Shown here one piece after another: positions 54,351-63,016 of a stretch of DNA of 64,000 bases (position 1 is the first letter of the stretch; every line of letters starts with the position of its first letter). Under the pieces are notes generated by a model, which saw only the letters and a program-made list of their open reading frames with translations, was not told the origin of the DNA and did no database searches. Where the stretch lies: NCBI GenBank assembly GCA_019873735.1, contig JAIOAQ010000007.1, positions 27,378 to 91,377 of the forward strand, in the 5' to 3' direction. This stretch comes from Chloroflexota bacterium (GTDB taxonomy: Bacteria; Chloroflexota; Anaerolineae; Anaerolineales; Villigracilaceae). A program made the position numbers and the translations under genes.

Positions 54351-54379
54351 ATTATACATGCAAGGACGTTATGCGTCAA
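54351..54379 (-). promoter_or_regulatory. Sigma-70-type promoter of the ten-gene signalling/lipid unit
   Basis: On the minus strand TTGACG (54379-54374), 17 bases, TATAAT (54356-54351). Transcription should start about 45 bases before the DUF4388 gene. No comparable promoter was seen in the short gaps of the following 14.8 kb. Confidence 0.85.
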
Positions 54380-54477
54380 TTAATCGCGTTCTGTTTTGTA
54401 TCGGTTTCTCGGCAGCCTCGCCGTGATTGTTGATGAACCATTACCTCCAAGATCAGCCGCGAATTTCACGAAGCAAC

Positions 54478-54551
54478 GTAATTGCATCTCCTTAACCCTC
54501 CTGCAGGTTAGAACAGGACCGGCAAAAACCTGCGGGAGGGTAGGCAGTTAC
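54478..54551. mobile_element. GTAA-ended palindromic mini-element, copy D (short form)
   Basis: 74 bp, ends GTAATTGC and GCAGTTAC, inner arms CCCTCCTGCAGGTT and AACCTGCGGGAGGG. It is bracketed by the perfect 8-bp direct repeat GAAGCAAC (54470-54477 and 54552-54559). Removing the element and one GAAGCAAC restores GAATTTCACGAAGCAACACG, a plain CACGAATTTC-type repeat. Confidence 0.85.
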
Positions 54552-54590
54552 GAAGCAACACGAATTTCTTGACATTTTGTAACGACCCGC

Positions 54591-54695
54591 CCTTTTGAAC
54601 AGGATGGACAGGATAGGCAGGATAAACGATTGAGATGCGCAGAAAATCCTGTTTATCCTGTACATCCTGTTTCATGTGCCGCGTTCGCCACGTTC
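54591..54695. repeat. Dispersed ACAGGAT-type repeat, longest copy
   Basis: It contains ACAGGATGGACAGGATAGGC followed by a spacer and ATCCTGTTTATCCTGTACAT, which are inverted with respect to each other, so the repeat as a whole is a loose palindrome. Copies or fragments are at 9017 and 32064. Confidence 0.7.
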
Positions 54696-54785
54696 ATTGT
54701 GGGAAAGGGTTTCTTCTGCTGGGCGGTTGCGACTTTCCACAAACGCCCATGTTCATCTGCCGCCATTTGTGGTTAAATTTCCTCA

Positions 54786-56168
54786 ATGACTGCCTTGCCG
54801 CCCCTCTTTCTTGAGCGCATGCAAAGCCTGCTCGGCGCCGATTACCCGGCTTTTGAGGCCTGCTATGGCCGGCCTGCCAATGTCGGTTTACGCGTCAACA
54901 CGCTCAAACTCACCCCCGAGAAATTTGCCCTTCTCTCGCCTTTTGCCCTTCAACCTGTCCCCTGGTGCGCTGCGGGCTTTCGGCTGAATGACGATGGCGA
55001 AGAACGCCCCGGCAAACATCCTTACCATGCCGCCGGCCTGTACTACCTGCAAGAACCGTCGGCCATGGCCGTTGCCGAAGCGGCTGCCGCACGTCCCGGT
55101 CAACGCGTGCTTGACCTGGCGGCGTCGCCGGGCGGCAAGTCCACACACCTTGCCTCTCTCCTTGCCGGCGAGGGTCTGCTTTGGGCCAATGAAATTCGCA
55201 CCAAACGCTTGCCGCCGCTCTCTGCCAACCTGGAACGCTGGGGCGCGCGCAACGTCATCATCAGCAACGAATCCCCTGAACGCCTGGCCGACCGCCTGCC
55301 CGCCTTTTTTGACGTGGTTGTCGTTGACGCGCCTTGTTCGGGCGAGGGCATGTTCCGCAAGGAACCGAGCGTCTGCCTTGAATGGGACGCAGGCCAGATC
55401 CCGGCCTATGCCGCCCGTCAGCGCCTGATCTTGCGTTTTGCTGCCCGGCTGGTACGTCCTGGCGGCCGTCTTATCTACTCCACCTGCACTTTCAACTGCG
55501 AAGAAAACGAAAACGTCATTGCTTCTTTTCTGGAAGAACGGGAGGATTTTCTCCCCGATGACCTGCCTCCGCTCCCCGGTTTTTCCGCGGCGATCGGCAC
55601 GCGCGCCGGCGGTTCAGACTCCGCCCTGGCCTGCTCGGCGCGTCTCTGGCCGCACCGCAGCCCTGGCGAGGGACACTTCGTCGCCCGCTTGCGCCGCGTG
55701 TCGGGCGACTTGCCCGCTCACCGCCCGACGCGTCCGACACCCTTGCCGCGCCTGGCCGAAAAATGCCTGCAAGATTTTTTCAACGCCAACCTGAGCCGGC
55801 CGTTTGAGTTGCAAGCCGCGGCCTTTACGCTTTTGGGCGAGCGGCTCTATCTGCTTCCGCCCGGCGTACCCGATACGCGCGGATTGCGCCTGCTGCAGCC
55901 CGGCTGGCATATCGGTCATTTGCGCCGCGACCGTTTCGAACCCTCGCATGCCCTGGCCCTGGCCCTGCCCGCCGAAGCCTTCGCCCGCAGGCTCGATTTG
56001 CCCGCCGCCGACCCGCGCCTGATGGCTTATCTGCGCGGCGAAACTCTTGCCGCTGAAGGTGATGACGGCTGGCTTGTCGTTTGCGTGGACGGCTTCCCGC
56101 TGGGATGGGGCAAACGCGTCAAAGGGGTGATCAAGAACCACTACCCTGGCGGCCTGCGCTGGCTATAG
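54786..56168 (+). CDS. rsmF: RsmF/YebU-type rRNA (cytosine-C5) methyltransferase
   Basis: 460 residues. The NOL1/NOP2/Sun domain has GLRVNTLKL, YYLQEPSAM, motif I LDLAASPGGKSTHLA, the DAPCSGEGMFRK motif IV and the catalytic YSTCTFNCEENE motif VI; both Cys are present. A C-terminal PUA-like part (about 310-460) ends with the family's NHYPGGLRW segment. It methylates a cytosine in 16S rRNA, or possibly a tRNA; the exact target is inferred. TTAAAT lies 7 bases before the ATG, with no Shine-Dalgarno. Confidence 0.88.
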   Translation: MTALPPLFLERMQSLLGADYPAFEACYGRPANVGLRVNTLKLTPEKFALLSPFALQPVPWCAAGFRLNDDGEERPGKHPYHAAGLYYLQEPSAMAVAEAAAARPGQRVLDLAASPGGKSTHLASLLAGEGLLWANEIRTKRLPPLSANLERWGARNVIISNESPERLADRLPAFFDVVVVDAPCSGEGMFRKEPSVCLEWDAGQIPAYAARQRLILRFAARLVRPGGRLIYSTCTFNCEENENVIASFLEEREDFLPDDLPPLPGFSAAIGTRAGGSDSALACSARLWPHRSPGEGHFVARLRRVSGDLPAHRPTRPTPLPRLAEKCLQDFFNANLSRPFELQAAAFTLLGERLYLLPPGVPDTRGLRLLQPGWHIGHLRRDRFEPSHALALALPAEAFARRLDLPAADPRLMAYLRGETLAAEGDDGWLVVCVDGFPLGWGKRVKGVIKNHYPGGLRWL

Positions 56169-56177
56169 TCGTTCGTG

Positions 56178-56250
56178 GTAATTGCCTGCCCTTAACCCTC
56201 CTGCAGGTTAGAACGGGGTCGCCAAAACCTGTGGGAGGGTAGGCGGTTAC
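56178..56250. mobile_element. GTAA-ended palindromic mini-element, copy E (short form)
   Basis: 73 bp, ends GTAATTGCC and GGCGGTTAC, inner arms CCCTCCTGCAGGTT / AACCTGTGGGAGGG. Flanking 8-mers CGTTCGTG and CGTTTGTG match at 7 of 8 positions. Confidence 0.8.
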
Positions 56251-56311
56251 CGTTTGTGGCAAATTGCTTTCACCACCCTGCCAGATGGAGACTACCTGTT
56301 TCTTCCCAATC

Positions 56312-56341
56312 TTTACAAAACCTGCAAAAATTCTGCATAAT
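56312..56341 (+). promoter_or_regulatory. Promoter of the zinc-ribbon membrane protein gene
   Basis: TTTACA (56312-56317), 18 bases, CATAAT (56336-56341); each hexamer has one mismatch to consensus. Confidence 0.65.
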
Positions 56342-56393
56342 TCTTTTAAACATCTCTGCTATGATAGGGGCAGTTCAACAAAGGAGTAGTGTT

Positions 56394-56834
56394 ATGAGCA
56401 AAACCTGGAAATGGATTCTCGGAATTCTGGCCGTGCTGATCATTGTGGCGCTGATTGCGACTCCCATCATCATTCGCAGCACCGTGCTGGCCAACAGAAG
56501 CGCCGGCAATCTGGTATTGCCGCCTGCCTGGGATGGGCCTCGCAGCAACGGCCGCGCTTTTCAAGACTGGAATCGTCATCCCATGATGGTGGTGGGACGC
56601 AATGTCTCTCCCTTTGGCAGCCTGTTCATGGGATTCGGTATGCTGCTGAGCCTGATCGTCCCGGCCGCTATTCTGTTTGCCATTATCTATGGCGCAGTGC
56701 GGCTGGCGATCAAAAATAATGCTACAGTTTTGCCGCAGGCCGTTGCGCCGCCTGTCACCCATCCCTGCCCGGCGTGCGGTTTCGCCGTCCAGGCCGGCTG
56801 GAAGCATTGCCCGGAGTGTGGTGCCGAACAATAA
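56394..56834 (+). CDS. Membrane protein with C-terminal zinc ribbon
   Basis: 146 residues from ATG 56394 (AAGGAG 7 bases upstream). Two membrane helices (about 7-29 and 78-103) flank an external loop. A cytoplasmic tail carries CPACGFAVQAGWKHCPECG, a zinc ribbon of the rubredoxin-like double-zinc type. The function is unknown; such proteins may sense redox or metal state. It is monocistronic with its own terminator. Confidence 0.75.
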   Translation: MSKTWKWILGILAVLIIVALIATPIIIRSTVLANRSAGNLVLPPAWDGPRSNGRAFQDWNRHPMMVVGRNVSPFGSLFMGFGMLLSLIVPAAILFAIIYGAVRLAIKNNATVLPQAVAPPVTHPCPACGFAVQAGWKHCPECGAEQ

Positions 56835-56864
56835 AAAGCCGACCAGTTTAGAGGTCCAGATATG

Positions 56865-56894
56865 AGCCGCCGCGTAAGAGCCGGCGGCTTTTTT
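56865..56894 (+). terminator. Intrinsic terminator of the zinc-ribbon gene
   Basis: AGCCGCCG / CGGCGGCT stem followed by TTTTTT, 30 bases after the stop codon. Confidence 0.85.
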
Positions 56895-56905
56895 ATCCCG
56901 CCTCT

Positions 56906-56971
56906 GTCACGCTTAACCCTCCCGCAGGTTGGAACGGGGTTGGCAAAACCTGCGGGAGGGCAGGCGGTTAC
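56906..56971. mobile_element. GTAA-ended palindromic mini-element, copy F (short form, left end decayed)
   Basis: Inner arms CCCTCCCGCAGGTT and AACCTGCGGGAGGG and the right end GGCGGTTAC are intact; the left end reads GTCACGC and lacks part of the outer arm. No target duplication can be recognised. Confidence 0.7.
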
Positions 56972-57215
56972 TAAATCGCCGCTAAAAGCCGCTTTTGGAT
57001 TACAAAGTTGTAAGTTGTCGGACAATCGTAGGGTAATCGTAGGTTTGGCGTCATGTAGTATTTGGGTAGACATGGTAGGATATAGTCACAAGGTGATTTC
57101 TCTTCTCCTCCTTTCAGAAGAGGGCCGGGGTCGGCGTCCCCGGCTCTCGCAATTTAAGGGACATAGCAGCGCCGGATAATGTATAATCCCCCTACTACGC
57201 GATGTGGAGAAAAAT

Positions 57216-58208
57216 ATGACTGTTCAAATCACTATCTTTGGCCTGGGGCAGATTGGCGCCTCGTTTGGCCTGGCGCTTTCGGAACACAAAGACCTCATCA
57301 AATGTGTGGGCTTTGACCGTCATGCCGAGGTGGTGCGGGAAGCCAGGAAAAAGAACGTCGTCGCACAAATCCTGACCGACCCGCTTGCCGCTGTGCGCGA
57401 TGCCGATGTAATCCTGTTCTGCATTCCGGCCGATGAATTGCGCGAGACGCTGGAACTGGTGGCCCCTTCCATTAAGGAAGGCGCGGTACTGATGGATACG
57501 GCTCCGGCCAAGTCCAGGATGGCGGAGTGGACGAAAGAACTCTTGCCGCCGGGCCGTTACTATGTCGGCCTCTCGCCGGTGCTCAACCCCGAATGCCTGG
57601 CCGAGGACAAATCTGGCCTGGATGCCGCCCGCGCCGATCTCTTCCAGCATGGCATGTTCGTCATCAGCAATCCGGCGAGGACCAGCGGCGAGGCCATTCG
57701 TCTGGCCTCGGACCTGACCCGGCTGGTTGGCGCGGCGGCGTTATATGCCGACCTGGCCGAAGCCGACGGCCTGATGGCGGCCGTACACGTGCTGCCGCAA
57801 CTGGCCGCAGCCAGCCTGTTGACCGCCACCGTGGACCAGCCCGGCTGGCGCGAAGCCCGCAAACTGGCCGGCCGCCCTTACGCCGACGCGACCGCCCTGG
57901 TGGATCATTTGACCGACAGCCCGGCTTCGCTGGGCGCGGCGACCACGCTCAATCGCGAAAGTGTGGTGCGCATGCTGGATGTGTACATGGCGGCCCTGCG
58001 CGGCCTGCGGGATGCCATTCAGGCCGGCGACGCGGCGGAGGTCACCGCGCGCCTTGAGCAGGCTGTCAAGAACCGGCAGGTCTGGTGGAAGCAGCGTCAG
58101 TCTGGAGACTGGGCTGCCACCGATACCAAATCTCCCGAAATCCCCGGCCTGGGCGAACACTTCAAGCACATGTTCCTGGGGGTGCGCAAAAAGCCCGGAG
58201 AGAAGTAG
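57216..58208 (+). CDS. tyrA: Prephenate dehydrogenase (TyrA-type)
   Basis: 330 residues from ATG 57216 (GTGGAG upstream). The nucleotide-binding motif is FGLGQIGASFG near residue 7; CIPADEL, LMDTAPAKS and the SPVLNPECL segment correspond to the substrate-binding region of TyrA dehydrogenases. The C-terminal helical dimerisation domain follows. It would oxidatively decarboxylate prephenate to 4-hydroxyphenylpyruvate for tyrosine synthesis. The classical HPM(A/F)G motif is replaced by SPVLNP, so the substrate may differ, and the assignment is moderate. Confidence 0.7.
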   Translation: MTVQITIFGLGQIGASFGLALSEHKDLIKCVGFDRHAEVVREARKKNVVAQILTDPLAAVRDADVILFCIPADELRETLELVAPSIKEGAVLMDTAPAKSRMAEWTKELLPPGRYYVGLSPVLNPECLAEDKSGLDAARADLFQHGMFVISNPARTSGEAIRLASDLTRLVGAAALYADLAEADGLMAAVHVLPQLAAASLLTATVDQPGWREARKLAGRPYADATALVDHLTDSPASLGAATTLNRESVVRMLDVYMAALRGLRDAIQAGDAAEVTARLEQAVKNRQVWWKQRQSGDWAATDTKSPEIPGLGEHFKHMFLGVRKKPGEK

Positions 58209-58462
58209 TGCCGTTTTATTGCTATATCCTGGAATGTAACGACGGGACCTACTACGCCGGCTGGACGACAGACCCGGAACGCCGCCTGCGCCAGCACAAT
58301 GCCGGCGCAGGTTCGCGTTACACCCGGGCGCGGTTGCCCGTCAAACTGGTGTATCTCGAACCTCAGGCAGACCGTGCCAGCGCGCTGAAGCGGGAAAGGG
58401 CGCTCAAGGCGCTGTCTCACAGGCGCAAGGCGGAACTCATCCATCATCAGCAGGGCGGCTAA
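58208..58462 (+). CDS. GIY-YIG-domain protein of the YhbQ/UvrC-like small family
   Basis: 84 residues from GTG 58208, which overlaps the stop codon of the previous gene (TAGTG). The GIY-YIG core is CYILECNDGTYYAGWTTDPERRLRQHN, with the catalytic Tyr and Arg; the C-terminus has ALKRERALKALSHRRKAELI. Such stand-alone proteins are chromosomal, probably DNA-repair-related nucleases, not homing endonucleases. Confidence 0.88.
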   Translation: MPFYCYILECNDGTYYAGWTTDPERRLRQHNAGAGSRYTRARLPVKLVYLEPQADRASALKRERALKALSHRRKAELIHHQQGG

Positions 58463-58477
58463 ACGGCCTGCTTTTTT
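58450..58477 (+). terminator. Intrinsic terminator overlapping the GIY-YIG stop codon
   Basis: GCAGGGCGGC / CGGCCTGC forms an imperfect stem followed by TTTTTT. Confidence 0.6.
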
Positions 58478-58561
58478 ATCCACAGATGTTGCAGGTTGCA
58501 CAGATAAGCCTGCTGCGAAAAAAATTACCGCCGAGACGCAGAGTGCACAGAGAATTCGTAT

Positions 58562-58696
58562 AATGTAGAACTCTGCGCTCTCGGTGTCTCTGCGGTGAGT
58601 TTTTGCAATGTAGAACTCTGCGCTCTTGGCGTCTCCGCGGTGAGTTTCTGCAATGTAGAACTCTGCGCTCTCGGTGTCTCTGCGGTGAGTTTTTGC
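58562..58696. repeat. Three tandem 45-bp repeats
   Basis: Units at 58562-58606, 58607-58651 and 58652-58696 start AATGTAGAACTCTGCGCTC and end GGTGAGTTTTTGC; unit 2 differs at a few bases. Read on the minus strand the unit is CACCGCAGAGACACCGAGAG-like, a common dispersed bacterial repeat type. The 45-bp period is a multiple of three, so it keeps frames open and yields a spurious repeated peptide. Confidence 0.85.
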
Positions 58697-58703
58697 AGTG
58701 GGG

Positions 58704-59081
58704 TCACAGACAAAAGTCTGTTGCAAAGGGGAAGTAACGCCAGGGCGCAAGGATGTTCCACGGCTCGCTCACCTTGACCCGGCAGGCCGTGCCCTCAGGG
58801 CACCAGCCGTCGCAGCCCGGCGCCTTGGCTGCGCCGCAGTCGCCATCACCGGGAGAAGTTTCCGAGCAATTATTGCCGCAGTCACACTTGTCACAAGGTT
58901 TAGTCGTACAAACTCCATCCTTAAATTCACAGGCTATAATCTCTAGATTGTTGCAATCACAGACTGTATTCCCGGCAGAATTCTCTACCAATTTACCGCA
59001 CTTTGTATTGCCAGTACACTGCGCCCCAGCGTTGCCAACGGTTGCGAAAAACAACAAAACCACTATCAGCAGAAGTCTCAT
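58704..59081 (-). CDS. Secreted cysteine-rich protein of unknown function
   Basis: 125 residues from ATG 59081. A signal peptide RLLLIVVLLFFATVGNAGAQ is followed by a mature part with 15 cysteines, many in CDC, CDKCDCG and CDGWCPEGTAC patterns, so a disulphide-knotted or metal-binding protein is likely. The last 25 residues lack the pattern and approach repeat DNA, so the 3' end may be altered. No Shine-Dalgarno is evident. It lies 34 bases after the lipoprotein gene and may share its transcript. Confidence 0.6.
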   Translation of the reverse strand: MRLLLIVVLLFFATVGNAGAQCTGNTKCGKLVENSAGNTVCDCNNLEIIACEFKDGVCTTKPCDKCDCGNNCSETSPGDGDCGAAKAPGCDGWCPEGTACRVKVSEPWNILAPWRYFPFATDFCL

Positions 59082-59115
59082 CAAAAACTATGCTAGCACA
59101 AAATCTCCCGCAAAT

Positions 59116-60582
59116 CTATTTAAAAAGCGCGATGGTCTCGAAATCAGTTTCTGGGTCCCAGTTTTCAATAGAGCGTCCCATCATCCGCCACGTATAGTTA
59201 TCTTTGGTGCCAATCCTGAGCGCTCCGAACTTTACTCCTATCAGACTTTGCTTTAAAGCCACGATGGCCTTGTTGGCATAAAGCGCGGTGGTCGCTTGGT
59301 CCAAATCTCCCGGGTTGCCCAAGGCGGCGTAATGCTTGCCCGCCTGTTTTTCCAGACTGCCTATTCTAATCAGCAGCCTTCCCTCTTTGACTGCAAACAT
59401 GGCCGCGGCGGTGCCGTTGAGAGCGATTGTGGAAAACGCGCCCTGCTCATAGCCCTCGACGGCCCGAAACTGCTCCTCGCCCAAAACACTCAAACTGATC
59501 TGGGATAAATCCACCTCTTCCTCAACCCGAAACATGGTTATGTTGAAAATTTTCATCGTGCTACCTCTATCTGCAGTGCGCCCCACCAACCTCATCGGCA
59601 GCCACAAATTACTGATTTTATCGCCCCGTTTACAGGCCGCCACAAACGCTTCCGGCGTCTTGTAGGTGTCAACAATCGTGTCGGCGTCTGGTTCGCGATA
59701 CTCTTTCAAACCGGCTTCATACGCCTTGTTTGCCTGCCACAGGCCTTTCAGGATTTCTTCGTACCAGTACTGGGCCATCTCCGGGCTGGTAATTGTCAGC
59801 ATGTCCCGGCCGGTTTTGGGGTCCACAAACAAATCCTCCGGCACCACCACCCCGCTCATTCCCCTTAACTGCGCCTCGACCGGATCAATCGGCGCCGGGA
59901 ACACCACCGCCTGCTCTTCAATCACCTTGCCGTCCGGGCCAAGGGTGTTGAAGGCCAGCCGGCCGTCCTTATCCAGCCGGACATCAACCCGGTTCGGGCT
60001 CTTGAAAAACACCCGCAACGGGTTATCCGGATTGAGTATCTCCACCCCGCCTTTGCCGCCACCGCTAAAAAACCAGACCCCGACCGTGCCCGGCTCCAAT
60101 CCCAGTTGGTTACCCAGTCCGGCCACAAAAGCCACACACTGCCAGTCGTCCGCAACCGGCAACTGCCAGATGCCGGACTGGTCCACCTGGCCGTCCGGCA
60201 AAGTAAACGGCGCCGTGCCGCCTGCGGCCGCCTCGGTATTGACTTGGGCGCCGCTGACCAACTGCTCCGGCATGGCTAGCCGGCACTGGCCATCCTTAAC
60301 CGAGCCTGCCCGGCCGTTGGCCAGGATCGGGATGGCGCCCATCTCCCGTAGTTTGGCTTGGACCTCGTCCGGCAGGGTGTAGGCCGCTTCGGGCTGCAGG
60401 CCCAGGTCGGTGCCGGGGTAGGGGTTTGCCTGCAGCAGGGGGGCGGGGTCAAAGGTGGGGGTGACGGTCGGCGCGGGCGTGGAAGTCGCCGGCGGGGTAG
60501 GTGCGGGTGCGGGTGTCAGTGTGCCGCAGGCCGCCAGCAGCAGGGTCAGGCAGAGGGATGCAAGGATCGGCCGAACGGACAT
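59116..60582 (-). CDS. Lipoprotein of unknown function with Pro/Thr linker
   Basis: 488 residues. The lipobox LLAAC is followed by a Pro/Thr/Ala-rich linker (about 21-45) that would hold the domain away from the membrane. The rest is a globular domain of no family I recognise, with segments PDGQVDQSGIWQLPVADDWQCV and TSPEMAQYWYEEILKG. It is 18 bases downstream of a phosphoribosyltransferase gene. Confidence 0.7.
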   Translation of the reverse strand: MSVRPILASLCLTLLLAACGTLTPAPAPTPPATSTPAPTVTPTFDPAPLLQANPYPGTDLGLQPEAAYTLPDEVQAKLREMGAIPILANGRAGSVKDGQCRLAMPEQLVSGAQVNTEAAAGGTAPFTLPDGQVDQSGIWQLPVADDWQCVAFVAGLGNQLGLEPGTVGVWFFSGGGKGGVEILNPDNPLRVFFKSPNRVDVRLDKDGRLAFNTLGPDGKVIEEQAVVFPAPIDPVEAQLRGMSGVVVPEDLFVDPKTGRDMLTITSPEMAQYWYEEILKGLWQANKAYEAGLKEYREPDADTIVDTYKTPEAFVAACKRGDKISNLWLPMRLVGRTADRGSTMKIFNITMFRVEEEVDLSQISLSVLGEEQFRAVEGYEQGAFSTIALNGTAAAMFAVKEGRLLIRIGSLEKQAGKHYAALGNPGDLDQATTALYANKAIVALKQSLIGVKFGALRIGTKDNYTWRMMGRSIENWDPETDFETIALFK

Positions 60583-60600
60583 GGCAGCCTCCAGGTCCTG

Positions 60601-61152
60601 TCAATCCGTAAACAGCGGCAGGTGTCCCAGGGCCACCACACCTTCCCATTTGGCGCGTTCGCCCTCGGTCATGATGGCGGCCTCGCCGACCACCTCCGCG
60701 CCGGCTTTTTCCATGATCATGCGCATACCCTGCAGGGTTGAGCCGGTGCTGATGACATCATCCACTACAAGCACCTTCTTGCCCTTCACCAGTTCATGGT
60801 CCTTCTCGTCCAGAATCAGCCTCTGCGGCTGACCGGTGGTGATGGACAGCGTCTCGGCGATCAAGGCCGCGCCCATGTACGGTTTGTAGGTCTTGCGCAG
60901 GACGACATAGGGCTTCTGAACCTCCACGGACAGGGCATGTGCCAGCGGGATGCTCTTGGCTTCGGCGGTCAGCAAGAGATCAAATTGCAAATCTTTTATT
61001 CTTTGGGCAAGTTCACGGGCGCAGGCCTGCACCAGTTCGGTATCCCCTAAAATGTTCAAGATGGCAATGCGCAGGCCGGGCTTGATCTGGAACAAGGGCA
61101 AATGACGCTTGAGGCCGGCAATTTCAACCGTATAAGTGTCACGCGGAGTCAT
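60601..61152 (-). CDS. Adenine/xanthine phosphoribosyltransferase-like protein
   Basis: 183 residues. The PRPP loop is VLVVDDVISTGSTL near residue 132, and the N-terminal part LTAEAKSIPLAHALS and a flexible-hood segment KPYVVLRKTYKPYMG match the Apt/Xpt group. It would transfer a phosphoribosyl group from PRPP to a purine base. AGGAGG lies 5 bases before the ATG. Confidence 0.8.
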   Translation of the reverse strand: MTPRDTYTVEIAGLKRHLPLFQIKPGLRIAILNILGDTELVQACARELAQRIKDLQFDLLLTAEAKSIPLAHALSVEVQKPYVVLRKTYKPYMGAALIAETLSITTGQPQRLILDEKDHELVKGKKVLVVDDVISTGSTLQGMRMIMEKAGAEVVGEAAIMTEGERAKWEGVVALGHLPLFTD

Positions 61153-61202
61153 GGCTTCCTCCTGATGGAGATAATTCGCCCGTAGTTTATCATAGAGCAG
61201 TT

Positions 61203-61364
61203 TATAATAGGGGCATCTTTGAGAAAGACAGGTGCAAAGAAATGATCAGCCAGACCCTCTAACCTTGTATGCCGCCACTTTTGGGGCGGCGGAAGTATGC
61301 GCACTTTTCAAGCCCTGTTTTTCAACCTTTTCGGGGTCCAACCCCTTTACCAAAGCAGTGAAAT
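61203..61364 (+). promoter_or_regulatory. Promoter and structured leader of the SpoIIIAA/R3H gene
   Basis: TATAAT at 61203-61208 would start a leader of about 150 bases. It contains a six-codon open frame (61242-61262, M-I-S-Q-T-L-stop) followed directly by a GCCGCC / GGCGGC hairpin (about 61273-61292) flanked by direct repeats GTATGC. The layout resembles an attenuator, but no T tract follows and no known riboswitch was recognised. Confidence 0.35.
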
Positions 61365-62957
<1,593 letters not shown>

Positions 62958-63016
62958 GCCGGGAAAATTCGGAGGCAGGCTAATTGCCTGCTTTCGTCGG
63001 TTTGAGGAAGGCGCCC

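Larger units (their letters stand above)
54302..54785. other. 484-bp gene-free stretch: operon promoter, mini-element D, dispersed repeats
   Basis: It contains the promoter of the minus-strand ten-gene unit (54351-54379), mini-element D inside a CACGAATTTC-type repeat, and a long ACAGGAT-type repeat. On its right edge TTAAAT (54773-54778) lies 7 bases before the RsmF-like gene. No coding sequence is seen. Confidence 0.65.
56835..57215. other. 381-bp gene-free stretch: terminator, mini-element F, hairpin, promoter of prephenate dehydrogenase gene
   Basis: After the terminator and mini-element F comes a GC-rich stem GAGGGCCGGGG / CCCCGGCTCTC (about 57119-57148, one mismatch) without a T tract. 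TATAAT at 57182-57187 with a weak GGGACA 18 bases upstream is the likely promoter of the next gene, giving a leader of about 22 bases. Nothing coding is seen. Confidence 0.55.

Noticed and set aside
58208..58462. Homing endonuclease for the GIY-YIG gene
   Set aside because: It is a short stand-alone YhbQ-type protein coupled to its upstream gene, with no intron or intein signs.
58562..58696. Possible CRISPR array
   Set aside because: The 45-bp units are directly adjacent with no unique spacers, and no cas genes are present.
58525..58761. A minus-strand frame with a thrice repeated 15-residue peptide
   Set aside because: It comes from the 45-bp tandem DNA repeats, lacks a ribosome site and starts inside another gene's 3' end.
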